This document shows positions 19,575-26,150 of a stretch of DNA of 64,000 nucleotides, one piece after another. The notes beneath the pieces were generated by a model that saw only the letters and a program-made list of their open reading frames with translations, was not told the origin of the DNA and searched no databases. The stretch covers positions 1,860,001 through 1,924,000 of the forward strand of contig NZ_CP033929.1 of assembly GCF_003815915.1 (NCBI RefSeq). Direction: 5' to 3'. This DNA comes from Chryseobacterium indoltheticum (GTDB taxonomy: Bacteria > Bacteroidota > Bacteroidia > Flavobacteriales > Weeksellaceae). The position numbers were made by a program, and so were the translations under genes. Each line of letters starts with the position of its first letter. Position 1 is the stretch's first letter.

Positions 19575-20486
19575 TTAATACTCCCTGGTAATGATCATTT
19601 TTCGGTTAACAGAGCTCATTGTGCTAGCGCCGCAACCATTACAAAGTACTCCAAAAGGCTGTATGGTTTGCCCTTTTTTCATCGGTACTGTTACAATTGC
19701 AGTAGCACCTGATGTCTGAAGTGAGCTAATTGCGAGAATAGTCATCGTATAATATTGCTCGCTTATTGATCCTGTTGGTGTTACTCCTCCATCATTATAA
19801 TTTTTATTGATGTAGATTACTCTGTGTGCCGATACGTTTGTTCCAGGTAATCTACCAGTCTCTTGTATTTCTATTCTGTAGATACCAGATGCAGGGCATG
19901 TCCATAGACCTGTACCAAGTACAATGTCTCCAGCATAGGTATTTAAATCATTAGATGTAAAGCCTAATGGTTCTGCAATTCCTTGTGTGTACGGTATAGA
20001 AGATGATGAAGAAACCGAAAGAATATACGCTAAATTGGCGCGAGTAATAGACACCAATCTGTAAGTAATTCCAGAGGTAGCATTAAGAGAAGTTTTTACA
20101 AGCAGTGCCGATTGAAAAGGTAAAAGAGTGATGGTGCTTTTATCATCAATAAGTTCTCCTGCGCTGGTATTAATGGTTAAATTAAAACTATCAGTTTTAT
20201 TAGTGACATAATATAGTCTTCCCGTCTTGTCAATTGTAGCAGATGACGTTGGTAATGTAAAGGTTCCATCTGCGGTTCCTGACCAATTTATGTAATAATC
20301 TGTATCTAATAAGGTGTAGGTATTTGCTGATATACTTGTGTATTCTCCGGCAATAGATCCTTTAACTTGTACTGTAGAACCCGGTAGGGCGGTGTTTACC
20401 CCTACAGTCTTGTCTTGCGCAACATATTGCGCATTGGTGAATGCTATACCGCATACCAATCCTAAAATCAATAATATGTTTTTCAT
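19575..20486 (-). CDS. Secreted protein of unknown function with C-terminal jelly-roll-like domain
   Basis: 303 residues with a signal peptide (about 1-19, ending FTNAQ). A short VGVNTALPGSTVQVKGS motif typical of secreted Bacteroidota proteins follows. The middle (50-150) is a Ser/Thr-rich beta region. The C-terminal 130 residues read like a C1q/TNF-type jelly roll (GLWTCPASGIYRIEIQ, then hydrophobic strands, ending MIITREY). There is one Cys pair late in the chain (CNGCG). No T9SS sorting domain is visible, so it may stay periplasmic or reach the outer membrane another way. It lies 52 bases downstream of 20539-21054 on the same strand, so the two are probably co-transcribed. Function unknown. 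Confidence 0.75.
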   Translation of the reverse strand: MKNILLILGLVCGIAFTNAQYVAQDKTVGVNTALPGSTVQVKGSIAGEYTSISANTYTLLDTDYYINWSGTADGTFTLPTSSATIDKTGRLYYVTNKTDSFNLTINTSAGELIDDKSTITLLPFQSALLVKTSLNATSGITYRLVSITRANLAYILSVSSSSSIPYTQGIAEPLGFTSNDLNTYAGDIVLGTGLWTCPASGIYRIEIQETGRLPGTNVSAHRVIYINKNYNDGGVTPTGSISEQYYTMTILAISSLQTSGATAIVTVPMKKGQTIQPFGVLCNGCGASTMSSVNRKMIITREY

Positions 20487-20538
20487 TTTTTTTAATAAAA
20501 AGTTTTTAAATAAAGTTTTTTGATGAATGATAAAATTA

Positions 20539-21054
20539 TCATTGTGGAGGCGGCCTGGCTAAAGTTATTTTATCAAAAAAAGAAATTGTATTATTTTCTT
20601 TATATTTTGTAAGATTTGAACACTCATCATCAGTAAAGCAGCAATGTAAATCTATGCTGTGCAAAAGAGCGATCCATTGACTAGATTGTGTAGTAGGTGT
20701 GATGGCTTCCTGGCTTTTCCCTCTTCTATAGACGAAGTAATTTGAAGTATTATTACGGTAAAACTGATCAGGTGGATTTACAGCCTTTAATTTTACTTGT
20801 TTAATTATTTTAGCGTTAATGACTGACTTTGGTTTTAACTTTCTGTTTTTTGAAACGTTATTTTTGCTAACCACAACAGTGGTGTCTAATTTTACAACGT
20901 GAATCTCATGGATGTTGGTAATGATGGTACTGTCAGAAATATAAAGTTGAGCCGGAAAGACGAGACTACAAAAAATGATGACCAAATAAATTAATTTATC
21001 TCGTAAGAACAATAAAGTATTTACAATAGTGTGCTTTTGAATTGTTCTCCTCAT
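20539..21054 (-). CDS. Hypothetical protein with N-terminal membrane or signal segment
   Basis: 171 residues. A hydrophobic stretch at about 22-36 (IYLVIIFCSLVFPAQ) behind a basic N-terminus looks like a signal peptide or membrane anchor. The mature part is basic (Lys-rich 65-95) and then has a conserved-looking C-terminal section with a DLHCCFTDDEC cysteine cluster and a Pro-rich end. No family was recognised. It is the upstream gene of a probable two-gene unit with 19575-20486. An ISL3-like element is inserted about 230 bases upstream of its start, which could change its expression. Confidence 0.6.
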   Translation of the reverse strand: MRRTIQKHTIVNTLLFLRDKLIYLVIIFCSLVFPAQLYISDSTIITNIHEIHVVKLDTTVVVSKNNVSKNRKLKPKSVINAKIIKQVKLKAVNPPDQFYRNNTSNYFVYRRGKSQEAITPTTQSSQWIALLHSIDLHCCFTDDECSNLTKYKENNTISFFDKITLARPPPQ

Positions 21055-21279
21055 AGAGGAAATTTTTATAGATGTTACAGGATTTAAAGATATGAATAAA
21101 ATACAATAGATAATTCTTTTTTATAAATATTTTTCATTAAAATAAACTATTTATTGTTAAATGTTTTTGTTTTTATTTAAATTTATTTTATTTATGTAAA
21201 ATTTATTTATCGTTTTTTTGATTTTTTTAACTAAAATCATAATACTGTTTATAAGCATAAATTCTTTTTTACAAAAGCA

Positions 21280-21287
21280 GAATTTAG
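21280..21287. repeat. Left 8 bp target site duplication of the ISL3-like element
   Basis: GAATTTAG immediately outside the left inverted repeat is repeated exactly at 22687-22694 outside the right one. Confidence 0.9.
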
Positions 21288-21310
21288 GGATCAATCTCAA
21301 AAGTTGGGGA
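21288..21310 (+). repeat. Left terminal inverted repeat of the ISL3-like element
   Basis: The 23 bases begin GGATCAATCTCAAAAG and pair with 22664-22686 with two mismatches. Confidence 0.9.
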
Positions 21311-21336
21311 TAAAAAAATATTGATAATTTTGTGGA

Positions 21337-21690
21337 ATGTTAAACGATGCCGAACTCCTCAAATTATTTTTACCTGAACTCTTGATTGAGCATTTTGAGA
21401 TTGTAAAAGTTGAAGAAGAAAACAAAATCGTCCACATTTACTTTGACGAGAAAAATACAGCTCCGAAAGAATTTTCTTCTCTGTTATTGCAGTCAAAAGG
21501 TTTTGTTCCGGAAATTACCGTTGACGATTTTCCTCTTCGTGGAAAAACAGTAAAACTCCACATCAAACGCAGAAGATGGACCGATACAAAAACCGGCAAC
21601 ATCATCCAAAGAGATTGGAATCTCATTGCCAAAGGAACCCGCATGACACAGGATTTTGCCGAGTTCTTAAAAAAAATCAGCCGATACTAA
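21337..21690 (+). CDS. ISL3-like transposase, N-terminal part (first frame)
   Basis: 117 residues. It corresponds to the N-terminal region of ISAon1-type transposases, upstream of the catalytic domain: an acidic start, then a basic DNA-binding stretch (KLHIKRRRWTDTKTGN, about 71-86) and RDWNLIAKGTRMTQDFAEFLKK. The usual zinc-finger cysteines of ISL3 proteins are absent. The frame ends at 21690 shortly after a run of eight As (21669-21676). A +1 shift on that run would continue directly into the second frame. It could act alone as a DNA-binding partner or as part of a frameshifted fusion. Confidence 0.8.
   Translation: MLNDAELLKLFLPELLIEHFEIVKVEEENKIVHIYFDEKNTAPKEFSSLLLQSKGFVPEITVDDFPLRGKTVKLHIKRRRWTDTKTGNIIQRDWNLIAKGTRMTQDFAEFLKKISRY
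21669..21676 (+). promoter_or_regulatory. A8 run, candidate ribosomal frameshift site in the transposase
   Basis: Eight consecutive As lie in the last codons of the first frame. The second frame is open from 21671, directly downstream of a TAA, through to the ATG at 21719 and beyond, so a +1 (or -2) slip gives a continuous product reading KKSADTKALPCKTIGE across the junction. Confidence 0.35.
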
Positions 21691-21718
21691 AGCGCTTCCC
21701 TGTAAAACCATTGGCGAG

Positions 21719-22663
21719 ATGTATGGCGTGGATGGCAGGAAATTTCAAAGGCAATACAAGCAAAGCATCAGCAATTTTAAAAACTGGAAACAAAAATCAC
21801 ACGCCGAGGATTGGATTCTCTATCCCGAAAACCTCTCACACCACCTATCTCTCGATGAAGTTGCTCTTTCTGATGGCGAATTGTACACTGTTCTGACCTC
21901 CAAAAAAGCAAGGGGCAGAAAAGGCAGTATTGTCGCCATTATCAAAGGAACCAACAGTGATACCGTAATAGAATATCTCTTAAAAATCAACAAAAAACTA
22001 AGGTTAAATGTAAAAGGAATTACTTTGGATATGGCAGGTTCTATGAAGCTCATCGCCAAAAGATGTTTTCCCAATGCCACACAAATTATCGACCGATTCC
22101 ATGTCCAGAAATTAGCCATAGAAGCGTTGCAGGAATTAAGGATAAGCCACCGTTGGGAAGCTATTGAGCAAGAAAACAACCTGCTCATGGAAGCAAAAGA
22201 AAAGAAAAACAACCCCGGGATTGAAACTTTTGAAAATGGCGATACCCGAAAGCAACTTTTGGCAAGAAGCAGGTATTTACTCTACAAAACCAGAGAAAAA
22301 TGGACTGCATCGCAAAATCAGCGAGCTGAAATCTTATTCTCGCAATATCCTGATTTAGAAAAAGCGTACAATTTATCTGATGGCTTGAGGAAAATTTACA
22401 ACCAAAACATTCAAAAATCCGTTGCAATGTTGAAACTGGCACATTGGTTCAAAGAGGTGGAAGAATCAAGATTTAAAGCTTTCTCGGTGCTCAGAAAAAC
22501 CATAATGAATCATTACAATGAGATTCTCAATTATTTTGAAAGAAGAAGCACGAATGCTTCCGCCGAGTCTTTCAATGCGAAAATAAAAAACTTCAGATTG
22601 CAATTAAGAGGTGTGCGGGATAAAGCATTTTTTCTGTTCAGGTTGTCTAAACTTTTTGCATAG
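21719..22663 (+). CDS. ISL3-like transposase, catalytic part (second frame)
   Basis: 314 residues carrying the DDE catalytic core. The first Asp is in ITLDMAGSM, the second in IIDRFHVQKL, and the Glu is in NASAESFNAKIK; the closing helix ends RGVRDKAFFLFRLSK, the ISL3 hallmark. The protein recognises the terminal repeats and catalyses excision and insertion. The annotated start is an internal ATG (MYGVDGRKFQR); the frame is open back to 21671, consistent with production as a fusion with the first frame by frameshifting. The stop codon lies immediately before the right inverted repeat. Confidence 0.88.
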   Translation: MYGVDGRKFQRQYKQSISNFKNWKQKSHAEDWILYPENLSHHLSLDEVALSDGELYTVLTSKKARGRKGSIVAIIKGTNSDTVIEYLLKINKKLRLNVKGITLDMAGSMKLIAKRCFPNATQIIDRFHVQKLAIEALQELRISHRWEAIEQENNLLMEAKEKKNNPGIETFENGDTRKQLLARSRYLLYKTREKWTASQNQRAEILFSQYPDLEKAYNLSDGLRKIYNQNIQKSVAMLKLAHWFKEVEESRFKAFSVLRKTIMNHYNEILNYFERRSTNASAESFNAKIKNFRLQLRGVRDKAFFLFRLSKLFA

Positions 22664-22686
22664 TCCCCAAGTTTTGTGATTGATCC
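22664..22686 (-). repeat. Right terminal inverted repeat of the ISL3-like element
   Basis: The 23 bases are the imperfect reverse complement of 21288-21310, directly followed by the second GAATTTAG target copy (22687-22694). Confidence 0.9.
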
Positions 22687-22694
22687 GAATTTAG
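22687..22694. repeat. Right 8 bp target site duplication of the ISL3-like element
   Basis: GAATTTAG, identical to 21280-21287. Confidence 0.9.
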
Positions 22695-22766
22695 ATTACA
22701 ATTAAAGTTTCCATATTAAAAATCCCTTTCATTTTTTTGATATAAAAACTTGATTCCAAATAAAAA

Positions 22767-22792
22767 AGACTTCCCGTTTTCGGAAAGCCTAA
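22767..22792 (-). terminator. Terminator of the potassium channel unit
   Basis: The same AGGCTTTCCG...CGGGAAGTCT hairpin as at 19524, followed on the minus strand by a run of Ts. It lies 20 bases past the stop of the small membrane protein gene. Confidence 0.7.
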
Positions 22793-22811
22793 TTTTTATT
22801 TTTTGTAAAAT

Positions 22812-22973
22812 TTATTTATCTGGTGTTACCGGTTTGATGTCTCCCGTATTCATAAGATCAAAAACTGTCGGGAAAAACATAACAAGAATAAAATAAATAA
22901 TAATCATCAATACAACTAAAGCAAATAGAATAAGTACTAAACTATTAGGCTTGTTTTTCTTTTGTGGCTCCAT
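22812..22973 (-). CDS. Small single-pass membrane protein of unknown function
   Basis: 53 residues: a Lys/Asn-rich cytoplasmic start (MEPQKKNKPNS), one long hydrophobic helix (about 12-35, LVLILFALVVLMIIIYF) and a short polar tail. A longer frame starts at 23039 but would overlap the channel gene, and its extra residues look non-coding; the ATG at 22973 leaves a 44-base gap. It is downstream of the potassium channel gene on the same strand with a shared terminator, so it may be co-expressed with the channel; a role as an accessory subunit is only a possibility. Confidence 0.55.
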   Translation of the reverse strand: MEPQKKNKPNSLVLILFALVVLMIIIYFILVMFFPTVFDLMNTGDIKPVTPDK

Positions 22974-23017
22974 GATTTTGTCGATTTTGGTTAATAGATA
23001 AAATTTGTATAAATCTA

Positions 23018-23845
23018 TTAAGCCAATTTCTTGCCACACTGTTTACAATACCTTGCATCATCGTCAATATCTTCATTTCCGCACCGTTCACAGATCAGCT
23101 CAAGATTCTGTCTCTTGTTCCTCATTTCTGCCGTTACGATTCCTGTAGGAACAGCAATAATCGAATAACCCGCAAGCATTAAAATAACTGCAAAAAATTT
23201 ACCCATCGGAGTAATTGGTGAAACATCGCCGTATCCCACTGTTGTTACCGTTACCACGGCCCAATAAATAGATTGAGGTATCGTTTCAAAACCAGGTCTT
23301 CCGCCTTCTACCATAAACATCAACGAGCCAACGATGACCGAGAAAATAATTAAAAATAACAGAAAAATGTAGATCTTTCGTGAACTGTTCCTTAAAGCAC
23401 GTACAATCACAGAACCGTCATTCATAAAATCCAACAGATTGAAAACCCTGAAGACACGCAGCATTCTGAGCATTCTGAAAATCAGGAAATATTTGGTGAC
23501 AGGAAAAAAGAAACTCAGATAAAAAGGAACCAGCGAAAGAAAATCAATAATACCAAAAAAGCTGAAGATATAATGCTTTTTATTTTTCAAAACAGCAATT
23601 CTAGCCCAATATTCTACAGTGAAAAATACAGAAATCACCCATTCGGAAATAATGAAATAGACATGGAATTTTTTATCAAGCTTAGGCACACTTTCCATCA
23701 TGATAATGAAAGTGCTTACCAAAATAAGAGATAAAAGTGCAATATCAAAAAACTTCCCGAGTTTTGTATCTGCTCGGTAAATGACACGGTACAAAAACCT
23801 TTTCCAAAGTTTATCTCCGGGAACAAGATTATGCTCTCTTTCCAT
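23018..23845 (-). CDS. Voltage-gated potassium channel with C-terminal zinc ribbon
   Basis: 275 residues. Six membrane helices are visible (S1 about 33-50, S2 61-82, S3 94-113, S4 118-137, S5 158-178, S6 217-237). S4 carries arginines at every third position (R124, R127, R130, R133), the voltage-sensor pattern, and the pore has the potassium selectivity filter TTVGYGD (201-207). After S6 comes a short cytoplasmic tail with two CxxC pairs (C252/C255 and C267/C270), a zinc-ribbon-like module. Bacterial Kv channels form tetramers in the inner membrane. The tail suggests metal- or redox-linked gating or assembly, which is an inference. It is divergent from the Nif3-like gene with under 60 bases between starts. 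Confidence 0.92.
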   Translation of the reverse strand: MEREHNLVPGDKLWKRFLYRVIYRADTKLGKFFDIALLSLILVSTFIIMMESVPKLDKKFHVYFIISEWVISVFFTVEYWARIAVLKNKKHYIFSFFGIIDFLSLVPFYLSFFFPVTKYFLIFRMLRMLRVFRVFNLLDFMNDGSVIVRALRNSSRKIYIFLLFLIIFSVIVGSLMFMVEGGRPGFETIPQSIYWAVVTVTTVGYGDVSPITPMGKFFAVILMLAGYSIIAVPTGIVTAEMRNKRQNLELICERCGNEDIDDDARYCKQCGKKLA

Positions 23846-23902
23846 ATGAGCTTTTTATTTTAACTAAATATAACTAATTTCGTGACAAACTTACAGAATA
23901 AA

Positions 23903-25000
23903 ATGACAATAAAAGAAGTAATTTCTATTATAGAAAAGCAAATTGCGATGCCTCAGGCAGAAGATTTTGATAATGTGGGGCTTTTGTGCGGTCTTCCGAG
24001 CCGTAATGTAAGTGGTGTTCTAGTTTGTCACGATGCTTTAGAAAATGTGGTTGATGAAGCTATTGCCAGGAACTGTAATCTTGTGGTGTGTTTTCATCCC
24101 ATTATTTTTTCGGGTTTAAAATCTCTTACGGGTAAAAATTACGTTGAAAGAGCTGTTTTAAAGGCGATTGAAAACAAAGTTGCCATTTACGCTATTCATA
24201 CGGCTTTTGATAATGATTATTTTGGAGTAAATGCCGGAATTTGTAATGCTTTAAGTTTGAAAAATTTAAAAATCCTTCAGCCTAAAAAAAATAATTTAAA
24301 GCAACTAGATGTTTATGTTCCGAATGATTATTCTGAACAATTAAAAGAAGCTCTTTTTTCTGCTGGAGCAGGAAATATCGGTTTTTATGACGAATGTAGC
24401 TTCAAAATTGAAGGAAACGGAACCTTTAGACCAATCGAAGGTTCAAACCCTTTTTCCGGACAGCAGAATGTGAGAGAAAATGCAGATGAAAATATGATAT
24501 CTGTAATTTTTGAAGCATATAAGCAAAGCAGCATCATTGCGGCAATGAAGGAAGTACATCCTTATGAAGAAGTAGCGCATCAGATTTATTCTTTAGACAA
24601 TGAAAACCAGTATTCAGGATTAGGAATGTATGGTGAATTTGATCAGGAAATGGATGAAAAAGGTTTTCTGAGCTTTATTAAAGATAAATTTAATGTTGAG
24701 GTTATCAAACATTCAGATTTTACAGATAAAAAAATCAAAAGAGTAGGGGTTTTGGGAGGTTCCGGAGCAAGCGGAATAAAGGCTGCACTTGCCAATAAAT
24801 GTGATGCCTATATTACAGGCGATCTCAAATATCATGATTATTTTCTGGCAGAATCTAAAATATTACTTTGTGATGTAGGACATTATGAATCAGAACAATG
24901 GGTTGCCCAACAATTATTTGAAATTTTATCACAAAAAATTAGTACATTTGCAATCTTAAAATCTAGTGAAAAAACAAACCCAGTAAATTATTTCCTTTAG
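23903..25000 (+). CDS. Nif3-like dinuclear metal centre protein
   Basis: Member of the Nif3/YqfO family with the family's usual length for versions with a central insert (about 365 residues). Metal-ligand motifs are CFHPIIF (H65), YAIHTAFDND (H99, D103) and DVGHYESEQW near the C-terminus. The canonical first motif reads HHP; here the first His is Phe, so one ligand may differ. A PII-like insert domain (about 130-235) interrupts the two Nif3 halves. These proteins are hexameric; a GTP cyclohydrolase I-like or metallochaperone role has been proposed and is unproven. The frame extends to a GTG at 23882, but the family start MTIKEVISIIE fits ATG 23903. It ends 2 bases before the next gene. Confidence 0.9.
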   Translation: MTIKEVISIIEKQIAMPQAEDFDNVGLLCGLPSRNVSGVLVCHDALENVVDEAIARNCNLVVCFHPIIFSGLKSLTGKNYVERAVLKAIENKVAIYAIHTAFDNDYFGVNAGICNALSLKNLKILQPKKNNLKQLDVYVPNDYSEQLKEALFSAGAGNIGFYDECSFKIEGNGTFRPIEGSNPFSGQQNVRENADENMISVIFEAYKQSSIIAAMKEVHPYEEVAHQIYSLDNENQYSGLGMYGEFDQEMDEKGFLSFIKDKFNVEVIKHSDFTDKKIKRVGVLGGSGASGIKAALANKCDAYITGDLKYHDYFLAESKILLCDVGHYESEQWVAQQLFEILSQKISTFAILKSSEKTNPVNYFL

Positions 25001-25002
25001 AT

Positions 25003-25779
25003 ATGGCAAATTTAACAGATATTTCAGTTGAAGAAAAATTAAGAGCTTTATATGATTTACAGATCATAGATTCAAGATTAGACGAGATCCGTAACACAAG
25101 AGGAGAATTGCCAATCGAAGTTGAAGATCTTGAAATCGAAATTGAGGGTCTTGAGACAAGAGCCGAAAAATTTCATGCAGATATTAAAGAGCAGAATGAT
25201 CAGATCAATACCAAAAATGAGGTGATCAACCATGCAAAAGCACTTATTGAAAAATACAAGTCTCAGCAGGATAATGTAAGAAACAATAAGGAGTTTGAAG
25301 CTTTAGGAAAGGAGATGGAATATCAGGAACTTGAAATTCAGCTTTCTGAAAAAAGAATCAAAGAATTTGGCGCTAAAATCGGTCATAAAGAAGAAACTTT
25401 AAACGAATTGATTACAAAAATCAACGATCTGAAGAATCACCTTAAATTCAAAAAAGAAGAGTTGGAAGGTCTTGTATCTGAAACTCAGAAAGAAGAAGAA
25501 TATCTTCTTGAAAAGTCTAAAGAATTTGCTGCTAAAATCGACGAAAGATTGTTGGCTTCTTACCACAGAATCAGATCGAGCTCTTCTACAGGTTTAGCAG
25601 TTGTAGGTTTAGAAAGAGGTGCTCCGAAAGGATCATTCTTTACAATTCCTCCTCAGAAGCAAATGGAAATTGCTCAGAGAAAGAAAATCATTATTGATGA
25701 GCATTCAGGAAAAATTCTTGTAGATGACGAATTGGTAATGGAAGAAACTGAAAAAATGAAATCAGTAATTAAATTCTAA
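25003..25779 (+). CDS. Coiled-coil protein of the C4 zinc-ribbon family, with the zinc cysteines replaced
   Basis: 258 residues. A long antiparallel coiled coil (about 10-185) is followed by a compact C-terminal domain. In relatives this domain binds zinc through a CxxC near RGACGGC and another near CEYCG. Here the same positions read PKGS (208-211) and DEHS (232-235), and the whole protein contains no cysteine, while the fold framework (IPPQKQMEIAQRKKII) is kept. Zinc binding therefore appears lost. The gene starts two bases after the Nif3-like stop, so translation is probably coupled, a pairing common in Bacteroidota. The molecular role is unknown; nucleic-acid or protein binding is likely. 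A strong terminator follows. Confidence 0.85.
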   Translation: MANLTDISVEEKLRALYDLQIIDSRLDEIRNTRGELPIEVEDLEIEIEGLETRAEKFHADIKEQNDQINTKNEVINHAKALIEKYKSQQDNVRNNKEFEALGKEMEYQELEIQLSEKRIKEFGAKIGHKEETLNELITKINDLKNHLKFKKEELEGLVSETQKEEEYLLEKSKEFAAKIDERLLASYHRIRSSSSTGLAVVGLERGAPKGSFFTIPPQKQMEIAQRKKIIIDEHSGKILVDDELVMEETEKMKSVIKF

Positions 25780-25801
25780 TTACTCATTTAATTAAAAATA
25801 C

Positions 25802-25832
25802 AAAGCTGTCTCAAATTTTGAGACAGCTTTTT
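25802..25832 (+). terminator. Terminator of the Nif3-like operon
   Basis: The 14 bp stem AAAGCTGTCTCAAA/TTTGAGACAGCTTT ends in a T run, closely related to the hairpin at 3082-3111. Confidence 0.85.
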
Positions 25833-26117
25833 TTATGTGCTTTTTTTTGACTGTAATTAATTTAAACATAAATAAAACGAATTTTGTTGTATCACTACGA
25901 GCGGGTTAAAGCCCGTTTAATAATTTTAACCAAAGAAAAGGGTTTGGCCAAAATATAATTTACAGCCACTTTGTCATTCCGTAGGAATCTCGACAAGCTT
26001 ATATAATTCTAAGTTTAGATTCCACGCTCCACTTCGTTTCGCTCTGAATAACAAACACACCGTTTTAGTTTGTGTCATTTATGTAAGATTAGTTCAATTA
26101 GTGTTTAAATAAAAAAC

Positions 26118-26145
26118 AAAAAAAACCGCCTCAATAGAAGCGGTT
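26118..26145 (-). terminator. Terminator of the acyl-CoA ligase gene
   Basis: The stem AACCGCTTC/GAGGCGGTT (one mismatch) around a 4-base loop is followed on the minus strand by eight Ts, just past the ligase stop. Confidence 0.8.
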
Positions 26146-26150
26146 ATATT

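Larger units (their letters stand above)
21288..22686 (+). mobile_element. Complete ISL3-like (ISAon1-type) insertion sequence, 1399 bp
   Basis: Terminal inverted repeats of 23 bp begin GGATCAATC and differ at two positions: left 21288-21310, right 22664-22686. Exact 8 bp direct repeats GAATTTAG flank the element, the duplication length expected for ISL3. It contains two consecutive reading frames (21337-21690 and 21719-22663) that together make up the transposase. Boundaries, repeats and frames are all intact, so the insertion looks recent and possibly still active. It sits in an intergenic region and disrupts no gene. Confidence 0.93.
25780..26150. other. Intergenic region with two terminators and degenerate dispersed repeats
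   Basis: 371 bases between convergent genes. It contains terminators for both neighbours, a small hairpin around GCGGGTTAAAGCCCG (about 25902-25916), and a GTCATTCCGTAGGAATCTC element (from 25973). The latter continues into a stretch resembling a common flavobacterial intergenic repeat; a diverged copy starts at 58549. No coding frame is supported. Confidence 0.55.

Noticed and set aside
22974..23039. Longer start for the small membrane protein
   Set aside because: It would overlap the 3' end of the channel gene and add residues that look like translated spacer.
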